DNA of 64,000 nt. It comes from Chloroflexota bacterium (GTDB lineage: Bacteria > Chloroflexota > Anaerolineae > 4572-78 > J111). A program made the position numbers and the translations under genes. Positions 40,034 to 48,862 of the stretch are shown one piece after another; position 1 is the first letter of the stretch; the number at the start of each line of letters is the position of its first letter. The stretch is from NCBI GenBank assembly GCA_016860845.1, contig BOKF01000020.1, positions 83,543 to 147,542 of the forward strand. The letters are read 5' to 3'. The notes beneath the pieces are model-generated. The model saw only the letters and a list, made by a program, of their open reading frames with translations. It did not search any database and was not told where the DNA came from.

Positions 40034-42607
40034 ATGTCATTCTCCCGAACTTCAATCAGTCTATTCCTGGCCTTGCTCTTGGGCAACGCCATCATTTTAT
40101 ACAGCAGCCCGGATTGGACCTGGCTGCGCTTTCCAGCAGCGCTGGCCTTGACCTTTGTCCTGCCGGGATGGGCCTGGATGTCGGCCCTGGATTGGCTGAA
40201 TACCGACGATGCGGTTGAGCGTATTGTCCTGGTCATTGGGGGTTCGTCCGTACTGTCAGCCCTGGCTCTGCTCATCGCGCTCTTACTCCCCGGCCCTTTC
40301 ACCGAAACACCCAACCTGATCGCCCTTAACCTGGCCACGCTGACCGGCATAGCCGGGTCAATCATCCAGAGTCAATCGAAAATCCAAAATCGAAAATCCA
40401 AAATCGCCTGGCCTTCCCGCACCGTCTGGCTCATTCTCCTGGCGATTGTGGCGGTCGCTGCTTTTACCCGCCTGTTTCGCCTCGGCTATGCCGAATTCCA
40501 CGAGGATGAGTTGGAGAATATGCGGCTGATTGTGCGGGCCTACAAAGGCGAGGAGTACGCCCCTTATCTCGACACCAAAGGACCAATTCACTGGCTGCTC
40601 CCCGCGGCGCTGTGGTATCTGAACGGCTGGGTCAATGAAGGCATCGCTCGCACCCCCTTTGTGATCACCTCGATTTTGTTGGTCCCCATGATGTTTGTCC
40701 TGGGACGGCGCATGAGCGGTGGCCGGGCTGCGCCGGGCCTGTTGGCCGCTGGCTTTGTGGCGGTCAACGGCTTTTATGTAGCCTACGCCCGCTTTGTCGA
40801 GAACCAAAGCCTGATTGTTTTGTGGGGAGCGCTGGCTGTCTGGCTCGCTTATCGCTGGTATAGAGAAGATACCGGCTGGTTTCTCTTCTGTACTGCCGTC
40901 ATCCTGGCGGTTGGCCTTATCGCTCACCCCGATGTGCTGCTTTATCTGCCCGTATTTGTTTACATGGTTTGGTTAAAAATGCGGCAGGGGCGGCTGGCCT
41001 GGCGCTGGGTGATTGGCGCGGTGCTGCTCTTCAGCGGCCTGGTGGCCCTCTTTTATGTGCCCTACTTTTTAGACCCTGAAATTGGCCTGGTTTATCAATA
41101 TTTTGCTGGTGATCGCATCGGCGAAGGCTTGTTTTACAATCAAGTCGCCAACCTGTTTGATCAAGACCAACTCTACAGCAGCCGTTATCACGCGCCAATT
41201 TTGGTTTTGCTCCTCTTCTGGCTTTTGCTGCGCCAGTTTGTCCGCTGGCGCGGGTGGGGGTGGCTTGCCTTCGCCGGGCTGAGTTTGGCCATTGTCAGCA
41301 CCGTCGCCTGGCCGGCCCTCTGGCAGGTGAGCAACCTCAATTTGGCTTTTGTGCCTTACGCCGGGTTGGCCTTACTGGTAATCTTGTCGCCCCAAACTGC
41401 CGTTGAAATAAAAATAATCTTTCTGTGGTTTATTGCCCCGTTGGGCGCTCTGCTCTTTCTGGCCAAAGATGCCGCCGACCATATTCAGGTGGCCTATACC
41501 GGCTGGGCTTTGCTGGCGGCGTTCGCCCTCTTAGATTTGTGGACCTGCCTAAAAAATAGTGACCGGCAACCGCCGACCCAAAACTGGACTATGGCCCAAG
41601 TTCCCCGTCTACCGTCTACCGTCTACCGTCTCCTATTGGGTACTGCTGTCCTCTGCCTGGCCCTGGCCATCTTTCTCATTCTCTTCTATCAATATCTGGC
41701 TTTCAACGCCCAGGTAACAACGTATTGGCGAGCCAAAGCCGCCTCGGAGGCTCATCCGAACTCGATTTACAACCTTCTTTACGGCGACCTGCCCCGCCCT
41801 CGCAAAATTTTCTCCAACCCTCGCCTGGGGGGGTGGAAAGCCGTCGGTTACCTATGGGCCAGCGGCGGACTCTCCGGCGATTTTCGCAGCGTCAACGAGT
41901 CCTTTGCCGTGCCGGTCTGGTATACCCTGCAAACCCCGCGCTCCTGCTACGACGACCCCCAGAATTATTGGATCCGTAACGATTTGGAGGGCTGGCCGGA
42001 GGAGGAGCGGGCCATCATGGATCGGGGCTACACCTTGACTCGGCTGGTTTTGGTAGACCAGGAACCGATGCTCCATCTCTACGAGAAAAACGCCGCGCCC
42101 CGCCCGCCCGAAGTGCTGGACCTGGAGGCGTACCGGCACGCCTTCGACCGGCTCACCACCCCGGCCCGCATGGCCCAGGATGAAATCATCAGCCAGCCGG
42201 CCTCGTTTAACTTTGGGGATAAGCTGCTGTTGCGCGGCTACGATGCGCCCCAATCTCCGGCCCGCCCTGGCGACCTGCTGCCGGTGACAGTCTATTGGGA
42301 AAGCCTGGCCCCGATGGAGACGCGCTATCGGGGGTTTGTCCATCTCGTCGGCCCGGATGGCGCCCGCTGGGGTCAGCATGACGACGATCCGGCCTGCCGT
42401 TTAATGACCACCGAAATGCGCCCCGGCCAGCGTTCGTCGCGCCAGTTCCGCCTGCCGGTTGACCCCGCGACCCCGCCGGGCGATTACCAAATCGTCTTTG
42501 GCCTTTACGACCCGGCCACCTCGCAGCGGCTGCCCATTTGGGATAACCTGGCCGGCCAGTCGCCGGGGGATAGTATTGTTTTGGGGCAGTTAACCATTAC
42601 CAATTGA
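40034..42607 (+). CDS. GT39-like membrane glycosyltransferase, Cys-pair subfamily
   Basis: The 857-aa protein has extra N-terminal helices, then the catalytic loop FRLGYAEFHEDELENMRL near residue 155 and KGPIHWLLP. After the helices comes GWKAVGYLWASGGLSGDFRSVNE, VWYTLQTPRSCYDDPQNYW and one module ending in WGQHDDDPACRL. These phrases define a subfamily with the 55013, 57661 and 60276 products, with one cysteine in each of two exterior segments. Repeat-coded segments lie at 40373-40409 and 41604-41632. Confidence 0.87.
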   Translation: MSFSRTSISLFLALLLGNAIILYSSPDWTWLRFPAALALTFVLPGWAWMSALDWLNTDDAVERIVLVIGGSSVLSALALLIALLLPGPFTETPNLIALNLATLTGIAGSIIQSQSKIQNRKSKIAWPSRTVWLILLAIVAVAAFTRLFRLGYAEFHEDELENMRLIVRAYKGEEYAPYLDTKGPIHWLLPAALWYLNGWVNEGIARTPFVITSILLVPMMFVLGRRMSGGRAAPGLLAAGFVAVNGFYVAYARFVENQSLIVLWGALAVWLAYRWYREDTGWFLFCTAVILAVGLIAHPDVLLYLPVFVYMVWLKMRQGRLAWRWVIGAVLLFSGLVALFYVPYFLDPEIGLVYQYFAGDRIGEGLFYNQVANLFDQDQLYSSRYHAPILVLLLFWLLLRQFVRWRGWGWLAFAGLSLAIVSTVAWPALWQVSNLNLAFVPYAGLALLVILSPQTAVEIKIIFLWFIAPLGALLFLAKDAADHIQVAYTGWALLAAFALLDLWTCLKNSDRQPPTQNWTMAQVPRLPSTVYRLLLGTAVLCLALAIFLILFYQYLAFNAQVTTYWRAKAASEAHPNSIYNLLYGDLPRPRKIFSNPRLGGWKAVGYLWASGGLSGDFRSVNESFAVPVWYTLQTPRSCYDDPQNYWIRNDLEGWPEEERAIMDRGYTLTRLVLVDQEPMLHLYEKNAAPRPPEVLDLEAYRHAFDRLTTPARMAQDEIISQPASFNFGDKLLLRGYDAPQSPARPGDLLPVTVYWESLAPMETRYRGFVHLVGPDGARWGQHDDDPACRLMTTEMRPGQRSSRQFRLPVDPATPPGDYQIVFGLYDPATSQRLPIWDNLAGQSPGDSIVLGQLTITN
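40373..40409. repeat. In-frame AAATCCA/AAATCGA array
   Basis: Five units encode QSKIQNRKSKI between helices; same family as 28274-28345 and 34711-34749. Confidence 0.85.
41604..41632. repeat. In-frame CTACCGT array
   Basis: Four perfect units encode PRLPSTVYRLLL at a helix start. Confidence 0.85.
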
Positions 42608-42669
42608 CCATTAAATTGAAGTTGGAAGCTGAATTGTGAGTTAATGCGTCCTCAACTATAATTGCGCTG

Positions 42670-42891
42670 ATGGCTACAAATCCTAAAAAACACCCAAACC
42701 ATAAACTATATCTCCAGGTTTTGCACCGGATGACGCCAGAACAGCGGTTAGCCAAAGCCTTTGAGTTATCTGAATTTTCCCAACAGCTCTTTATCCACGG
42801 CCTGCGGCGGCGGTTTCCTGATTTACCGGAGGCGGAGTTTAAAGAGCTACTTCTACGACGGCTCGACAAATGTCACAATAGGAATTATTGA
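42670..42891 (+). CDS. Small conserved protein of unknown function
   Basis: The 73-aa product reads LHRMTPEQRLAKAFELSEFSQQLFIHGLRRRFPDLPEAEFKELLLRRL, a helical pattern widespread in cyanobacteria and Chloroflexota as a small hypothetical protein, sometimes next to nucleotidyltransferase or toxin genes. No such partner is present here. It starts 62 bp after the GT gene, with no clear ribosome-binding site. Confidence 0.65.
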   Translation: MATNPKKHPNHKLYLQVLHRMTPEQRLAKAFELSEFSQQLFIHGLRRRFPDLPEAEFKELLLRRLDKCHNRNY

Positions 42892-42909
42892 AAAGGTTAT
42901 TAAAATCTC

Positions 42910-45873
42910 GTGTATATACCACGGTTCACCTTTTACATCAGAGAATGGGCCATCCTCGGCCTCTTTTTTTTGCTCACTCTAGTCATGCTCTACCCCCTCT
43001 CCCTCAATCTGACCGGCATGGTCCCCGAACCCACCGACCCGCTGTTGAACGTGTGGCGGATGCAGTGGAACGCCCATGCCTTTCTCGGCGGCCCGGCGTC
43101 CCTGGCGAACATCTTCAATGCCAATATTTTCTACCCTTTTCCGCTGACCCTGGCCTACAGCGAACACTTTTTACTGCTTTCGGCCCAGGCGCTACCCTTT
43201 CTGCTGTTGAGCGACAGCCGCTTGCTGGGCATGAACCTATCGGTGTTGTTCACCTTTGTCCTCTCCGGTTACACGATGTACTTGTTGGTCACCGCCTGGA
43301 CCGGTCAGCGCTGGGCCGGATTTGTAGCGGGAGTTTTGTTCGCTTTTTCGCCGCACCGCTTTGGCCAACTGAACCACCTGGAACTGTTGGTGACTCAATG
43401 GCTGCCCCTGGCTTTACTGGCCCTCCACTGGACCTTGACCCGGCCCGGCTGGCGCTACCCGCTGCTGTTTGCCGTTGTTTTTAATCTGCAGGCTCTGTCC
43501 GGCTTTCACTTTTCCTTTAATTTGACCCTGGCCTGCGCTTTGCTGGCGCTGGTTTATACCTTGAGCGGCCGCATCTGCTGGCGCTGGGGCCTGGTCGTGG
43601 CGGCCCTCCTCTCGATTTTGGTCACCTTGCTGCTCAATTGGCCGGTTTGGCGCATGTATCTCATTTTTAGCGACGTAATGGGGGCAGTCCGCACCCCCGG
43701 CGAGGTGCGTATCTACAGCGCCGCCATCACCGATTATTTAACCGCCATTCCCCACAACCTGTTCTATGGCTGGACGTTTGGCCGCTGGCAGGCGGCTGAC
43801 CACCAGTTTCAACCTTTGCTGCCTTTTGGTTTTATTGGCCTGCTGCTGACTCTGGCCGGGTTGTTCTTTTTTCTCAAGCCGTTTCGCCGGACAGCGAATG
43901 GCAAAACTTACGGCCCCTATCTCACCTCTCCCAGCCGAGATTATACTGTCCCCTCTGTTGTTTTTCTGGTACTGCTCATGCTTCTCGGGCTGCTGCTCTC
44001 CTTTGGCCTCAACGAAGAGGCGCTCGGCCGTGGCCTGGTTCCATTTTTAAGATTTTCGCCTTATGTCTGGCTCTACAACCACGTCACTTTTTTTCAGGGG
44101 ATTCGTGTACCGGGAAGGTTCGGGATTTTGGTTGTCTTGGGGCTGGTCGGACTGGCTGGCTGGGGGACAAGTACTCTTTCACGCTTCACGCTTTACGCTT
44201 CACGTTTGACTCAAATATCTTTAGCGATGGGTCTAACTGCCCTCATCCTCCTTGAGTCCTGGTCCGCTCCCCTCGTCGGTCCTGAGATTCCGGCTGGGGA
44301 GGGTATCCCTGCCGTCTATCCCTGGCTGCGGACTAACACCGCCCCAGATGAAGTCATCCTCGAGCTGCCCTACCAGAACGCCTCGGAATTTATGCATGAA
44401 TATTATTCTGCTTACCACTGGCGGCGACTGGCCAACGGCGGCACGGGCTTTACCCCACCCATTTACAAAGAAATGCGCCAGTGGTTCAAAACCTTCCCCG
44501 ATGCCCGTTCGGTGGACGTTATTCAGCAGTTGGGGATTGACCGGGTCATTCTGCACTCGGCGGCCTATGCCCCAGAGGAGTGGCAGAGACTTTTGGCCGC
44601 TTTGCCGCTGTATTGGCCCGCTTTCAGCCAAGTACACCAGGTGGGAGAAGCACTGATTCTGCGGGTAGCTCCCTCCCTTTGCCAGGCCGAACCGGATCAG
44701 ATCACGGCCACTCTGGCCCCTGTGGCCGGCCCGGATGGTTTATCCGGGGCCGTCCAGGTGACGTATCATAACGCCGGTCCAGCCGCTTTTGTGGCCGATG
44801 TGCAGCGCCCGAGCTTCCTGACCTTTGCCGATCAGACTGCCAAGAATTTTACTGAACCCCTCGTCACTCCGGCGGGCGAAAGCCAATCCATTCTATCTCC
44901 CCTGCCGGGCGACCAGCAGGTTCAGCGGGTAACGGGGGCCTGGCTGGCCACGCTAGACCGGACGATTGCGCTCGCAGAAACCTCTGCGGCGGCTAAAACC
45001 CCGCAGAGTTTGGGAGAAGAAGGGCCAACACCCTGGCAGCCGCTGGGTTTGCAGTTTGCCGACGGGCCGCAACTGGCCGCCTACAGCCTCACGCCGGAAG
45101 CCCCGACCTCGTGTGGCCGGCTGAAGGTGGGCTTAAAGTGGAGCGGTAGCCAACCGGGCGACACAGCCATCGTCCAACTGCTTGATCCCTTTGGCCGGGT
45201 GGTCGGCGAAGACAGGACGCAGCCCTGGCCCGAGCCTGCCCCCGAAACGAGTGAAGAACGCGTTCTACCCCTGCCGGGTTCTCTGCCGCCCGGCCGCTAC
45301 GGCTTGCGGATTTACGTGCGCACCGCCGAAGGACAGGAACGCCTGCCTGTGACCGCCGAGGGTGTAACCATCCCCACCGACCAGATTCCGCCCCTGCCTG
45401 TGGTTATTCACCCGTCCCGGCTCCCCGCAACTTCGATAAATCAGAGTGACCAGCCGGTTTGGGGCCAGGCCATTCGTTTAGTAGGCAGTCAATTGGCCCA
45501 AACAGAGGCAGCGCCCGGCGATTGGCTGCGTTTCACTTTGTCCTGGCAGGCGGATCAGCCCCTTGCCAGCGACCTGACCGTTTTTACTCAGCTCCTTGGC
45601 CCGGATGGGCAGGTGTGGGGCCAGTACGATAATCAACCCAAAGGCGGCTGGTATAGCACTTCCCTGTGGCCGCCCGGCCAGCCGGTCAGCGATGATTACG
45701 CCTTTCAAATTAAGGCTGATGCTCCGGCTGGGGTTTACCGCTTAATTGCTGGGCTGTATGACGGCACGACCCTGGAACGCCTGCCCGTACAGACGCCGGC
45801 CGGGGCAGCCGATTTTGTCGAATTGGGTACGGTCCAGGTCAGCCCGCCGGAGAGTCAGCAGGGGGGCCAATGA
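42910..45873 (+). CDS. Large GT-C-like membrane protein with two exterior modules
   Basis: The 987-aa protein starts with GTG. The first exterior loop is MVPEPTDPLLNVWRMQWNAHAF, followed by FYPFPLTLAYSEH and FSPHRFGQLNHLELLVTQWLPL. This differs from the GT39 DE loop but matches the next gene product (GDWGQNMWALWW; LSPYHFLRLELGHLNLVSIQW). After about 11 helices come an exterior domain and two beta-sandwich modules (LAAYSLTPEAP; IRLVGSQLAQTEAAPGD). A short loop is coded by CACGCTT repeats (44177-44206). Probably a polyprenol-dependent glycosyltransferase. Confidence 0.78.
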   Translation: MYIPRFTFYIREWAILGLFFLLTLVMLYPLSLNLTGMVPEPTDPLLNVWRMQWNAHAFLGGPASLANIFNANIFYPFPLTLAYSEHFLLLSAQALPFLLLSDSRLLGMNLSVLFTFVLSGYTMYLLVTAWTGQRWAGFVAGVLFAFSPHRFGQLNHLELLVTQWLPLALLALHWTLTRPGWRYPLLFAVVFNLQALSGFHFSFNLTLACALLALVYTLSGRICWRWGLVVAALLSILVTLLLNWPVWRMYLIFSDVMGAVRTPGEVRIYSAAITDYLTAIPHNLFYGWTFGRWQAADHQFQPLLPFGFIGLLLTLAGLFFFLKPFRRTANGKTYGPYLTSPSRDYTVPSVVFLVLLMLLGLLLSFGLNEEALGRGLVPFLRFSPYVWLYNHVTFFQGIRVPGRFGILVVLGLVGLAGWGTSTLSRFTLYASRLTQISLAMGLTALILLESWSAPLVGPEIPAGEGIPAVYPWLRTNTAPDEVILELPYQNASEFMHEYYSAYHWRRLANGGTGFTPPIYKEMRQWFKTFPDARSVDVIQQLGIDRVILHSAAYAPEEWQRLLAALPLYWPAFSQVHQVGEALILRVAPSLCQAEPDQITATLAPVAGPDGLSGAVQVTYHNAGPAAFVADVQRPSFLTFADQTAKNFTEPLVTPAGESQSILSPLPGDQQVQRVTGAWLATLDRTIALAETSAAAKTPQSLGEEGPTPWQPLGLQFADGPQLAAYSLTPEAPTSCGRLKVGLKWSGSQPGDTAIVQLLDPFGRVVGEDRTQPWPEPAPETSEERVLPLPGSLPPGRYGLRIYVRTAEGQERLPVTAEGVTIPTDQIPPLPVVIHPSRLPATSINQSDQPVWGQAIRLVGSQLAQTEAAPGDWLRFTLSWQADQPLASDLTVFTQLLGPDGQVWGQYDNQPKGGWYSTSLWPPGQPVSDDYAFQIKADAPAGVYRLIAGLYDGTTLERLPVQTPAGAADFVELGTVQVSPPESQQGGQ
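44177..44206. repeat. In-frame CACGCTT array
   Basis: Four units encode LSRFTLYASRL between helices. Confidence 0.8.
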
Positions 45874-47600
45874 TGACTGACCGGCCTGTTGTTCCTACCC
45901 TGGCTCGTGTTTCGAGCAGCCTGCTGGCCCTGCCTGGCTGGCGCTGGTTTGCGCCTGTCGCCGCATACACCCTGGTGAGTTTGCTGGCAACCTGGCCGCT
46001 GGCGCTGCGTTTGGCTGGCTGGGTGCCGGGTTTCGGCGATTGGGGGCAGAATATGTGGGCCTTGTGGTGGACGCGGGAGGCCCTTTTGACGCTTAAACAG
46101 TCGCCTTTTTTTACGTCCTACCTGTTTCATCCAGAGGGGGTGACGCTGCTGTTTCACCCCCTGGATGTCGCCGATGGCCTGCTGGCCCTGCCCCTGTATG
46201 GCCTGGTCGGCGGCGATGCGGCCTACAATCTCATCGTGCTGCTGTCATTTGTCTTTTCCGGATTGGGCGTTTATGATGTGGTGCTCTACCTGACTCGCCG
46301 CCGGGAGGCCGCCTTTGTCGCCGGCCTGATCTTTACCCTGTCGCCCTACCATTTTTTGCGCCTGGAACTCGGCCATCTCAATTTGGTCAGCATCCAGTGG
46401 ATCCCGTTTTATCTGCTGTTTCTCTTTAAATTTGTGCGGGAGGGACGATTTCGTTTTGCCGGTCTGGCCGTTTTGTTTATGCTGCTCAATGCCTTGACCT
46501 CCTGGTATTACGTTATGGCTTGCGGCTTCCTCTCGCTGGCAGTATTGGCCTGGGGTTTTGGGGGAACGATGGCCTGGTCGCGCCTGTTGGGGCGGGTGGG
46601 CCTGGTTCTGGCGCTGGCCGGACTGGCGCTGGCGCCCCTCATTGTGCCCATGTTCAGCTTATTGCGCAGCACCGAATGGGTCGGCGAGCACAATCCGCTG
46701 CGCCATTCGGTGGATGTGCTCAGCTTTTGGACGCCTGGCCCGCCTTCAACCTGGGCGGCCTGGTTTGAAGAAGTATGGACGTCCTACGCTGCCCAGAAGC
46801 GCGAGCCGGGCGCGTCGGCCTACCTGGGCTACAGCGTTCTGGCCTTGAGCCTGGTTGGGTTGGCCGGGCGGCAGCGTAAAATGACCTGGTGGTGGCTGGG
46901 GGTGGGGTTGAGCTTTGCGTTATTGGCCTTGGGGCCGCAGTTGCAGATAGCCGGCCAAATTTTTGAAACAAAGCTGCCCTATTATTATCTGGACGCCTTT
47001 GTGCCGGGTTTTTCTATCAGTGGTATCCCCGGGCGGTTTGTGATCATGACCTCGCTGGCCTCGGCGGTGCTGGCAGGCTGCGGCCTGGCCAAATTGGCCC
47101 GGCGCTGGCCCAAGCGCTCAACCTGGTTTGCGCTGGGTGCGGCTTTGCTGGTCTCACTGGAATTTTTGGCCGTGCCGGTAGCCGGGTCTGGCACCCAGTT
47201 GCCCCGGTTTTATACCCTGCTGGCCGCCGACGAGTCGAATTATGCGGTGATTGACTTAAAATGGGATGCCAACTACCTGCTCCACGCCCAGACCGTTCAT
47301 CACAAACCGCTGGTGGGAGGCTGGCTGGCCCGCTTGCCCCAGGAACAGGCAGCTTATTTGGATCAGGGGAGCATGGAAAAGGTTTTTTTGTATTTGTTGT
47401 TGGGGCCGGAAGGCCGGGCCATGACCGATCCGGCTGTACTGCGGCCGGCTGTTCAGGCGGCTCTGGCCAGGCGCAACGTGCGCTACATTGTTGACCATAC
47501 GAATGCCGCCGGACCGTGGCTGGAGCAGTTTGTTGGCTGGCCGCCGGTCTATCGTGAGGATAGGACTGAGAAAATCACTGTTTACTCAGCCAGCCCGTGA
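45870..47600 (+). CDS. GT-C-like membrane protein without C-terminal module
   Basis: The 576-aa protein overlaps the previous gene by 4 bp (ATGATGA) and is its paralogue in the membrane part: GFGDWGQNMWALWWTREALL, FHPEGVTLLFHPL, FTLSPYHFLRLELGHLNLVSIQW. It lacks the beta-sandwich module found in most proteins of this locus and ends with a short alpha/beta exterior region (NYAVIDLKWDANYLL ... VRYIVDH). No repeat-coded loops are present. Translational coupling suggests the two work together. Confidence 0.78.
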   Translation: MMTDRPVVPTLARVSSSLLALPGWRWFAPVAAYTLVSLLATWPLALRLAGWVPGFGDWGQNMWALWWTREALLTLKQSPFFTSYLFHPEGVTLLFHPLDVADGLLALPLYGLVGGDAAYNLIVLLSFVFSGLGVYDVVLYLTRRREAAFVAGLIFTLSPYHFLRLELGHLNLVSIQWIPFYLLFLFKFVREGRFRFAGLAVLFMLLNALTSWYYVMACGFLSLAVLAWGFGGTMAWSRLLGRVGLVLALAGLALAPLIVPMFSLLRSTEWVGEHNPLRHSVDVLSFWTPGPPSTWAAWFEEVWTSYAAQKREPGASAYLGYSVLALSLVGLAGRQRKMTWWWLGVGLSFALLALGPQLQIAGQIFETKLPYYYLDAFVPGFSISGIPGRFVIMTSLASAVLAGCGLAKLARRWPKRSTWFALGAALLVSLEFLAVPVAGSGTQLPRFYTLLAADESNYAVIDLKWDANYLLHAQTVHHKPLVGGWLARLPQEQAAYLDQGSMEKVFLYLLLGPEGRAMTDPAVLRPAVQAALARRNVRYIVDHTNAAGPWLEQFVGWPPVYREDRTEKITVYSASP

Positions 47601-47632
47601 GGAGGCGGTCTACTTTGTGAAGAACTTGCTCG

Positions 47633-48859
47633 ATGACTAAACCACAGCACCTAGCGGCTGCAGCCGGTAAAGTCGGCCTCGCTTTGGGCGGCTTAATCGC
47701 CGGTCTGTTCCTGCTTGAATTAGCGGCCCACCTCTTGGAGCCACCCTACCAGGGGGGCGATAAAATTCATCAGTGCAATCGCCTGATGGGCTGGACCGGC
47801 CCGCCTAACACCTCGGCCGTGCTTGAAACCGATGGCTACCCGCATACCCTGTCCTGGAATTCGGAAGGATTTCACGATTTTGACCATTCCCTGAAAAAAG
47901 AGGATGGCGTCTTTAGAATCATGGTCTTTGGCGACTCCTTTATCGAGGCTTCGGAAGTCGAAATAGAGCAGACCAGTTTTCATATTTTACAGGAAACGCT
48001 CAATAAATCGGCCCCGCCGGGGATCAGGTTTGAGGTCATCAGCGCCGGCATGCGGGCTTGGGGACCGGCCCAGGAATTTGTCTACTTTCGTTACCGGGGA
48101 CAATTTTACAACCCGGATTTATTGTTGTTATTTTGGCTGCCGGCCAACGACTTGTCGGATGTTTTGCCCTACAAGCGTTTGACCGGCTCAGGTTTTAACT
48201 GCTATTGGCCCTACTTTGCTATTTGTGATGGTCAGTTCGATCCAGAGCCATGGTTTCCCGCCCCGGGAACTCCGCCCGTCTGGAAGCAGTGCTCTTCAAC
48301 TCAGAAAGTATTAAGCGGCTGGTTAAGTTATCTTTACCATAGTTCACGCCTGTATCAACAACTGGAACCGGTCATTATGCGTGGCTTTCGGCGTGTTCAT
48401 TTTGCCAGTGAGTATACCCCCTGGCTGGATCAGGCTACCGGCGCTGATGAAGCCCTGGAGTATGCCTATCAAATGACAGACGAACTTATGGTTCACCTGT
48501 CCCAGGAGGCGCAGCAGATTGGCGCAAAGACGGCTTTGGCGATTGTCCCCTTCAACGTGGCCGTCGAGAGCGATGTGGAAGCCTCCTATGCCCAGTCGCT
48601 GGCGGAAACCGTCAAAGCCGCAACCGGCCTGGGCGTAAATTCAACGCTGCCCAATCAACGCTTCAGTGCCCTGATGCAGCGGCGCAACCTGCCGGTGTTA
48701 GACCTGCACCCGATTTTTGTGGAGGCAGCGCAGGCTGGTGGCGAAGCCTTATATTGGCCGGTAGACCCGCATTGGACAGTGGCCGGCAATAAGCTGGCCG
48801 GAGAAACCGTTGCCCACTGGCTGATTGAACAGAAACTGGTGCCTGTGGCCGAAAAGTAA
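47633..48859 (+). CDS. Membrane-anchored SGNH/GDSL-like hydrolase
   Basis: The 408-aa protein has one N-terminal helix (GLALGGLIAGLFLLELAAHLL) and an exterior SGNH domain: FRIMVFGDSFIEASEV (nucleophile Ser), LLFWLPANDLSD (Asn box) and PVDPHWTVAGNKLAG (Asp-x-x-His). Enzymes of this kind add or remove acetyl groups on surface polysaccharides (AlgX/AlgJ-like). Its place among glycosyltransferases supports a role in decorating the same glycan. Confidence 0.8.
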   Translation: MTKPQHLAAAAGKVGLALGGLIAGLFLLELAAHLLEPPYQGGDKIHQCNRLMGWTGPPNTSAVLETDGYPHTLSWNSEGFHDFDHSLKKEDGVFRIMVFGDSFIEASEVEIEQTSFHILQETLNKSAPPGIRFEVISAGMRAWGPAQEFVYFRYRGQFYNPDLLLLFWLPANDLSDVLPYKRLTGSGFNCYWPYFAICDGQFDPEPWFPAPGTPPVWKQCSSTQKVLSGWLSYLYHSSRLYQQLEPVIMRGFRRVHFASEYTPWLDQATGADEALEYAYQMTDELMVHLSQEAQQIGAKTALAIVPFNVAVESDVEASYAQSLAETVKAATGLGVNSTLPNQRFSALMQRRNLPVLDLHPIFVEAAQAGGEALYWPVDPHWTVAGNKLAGETVAHWLIEQKLVPVAEK

Positions 48860-48862
48860 GAC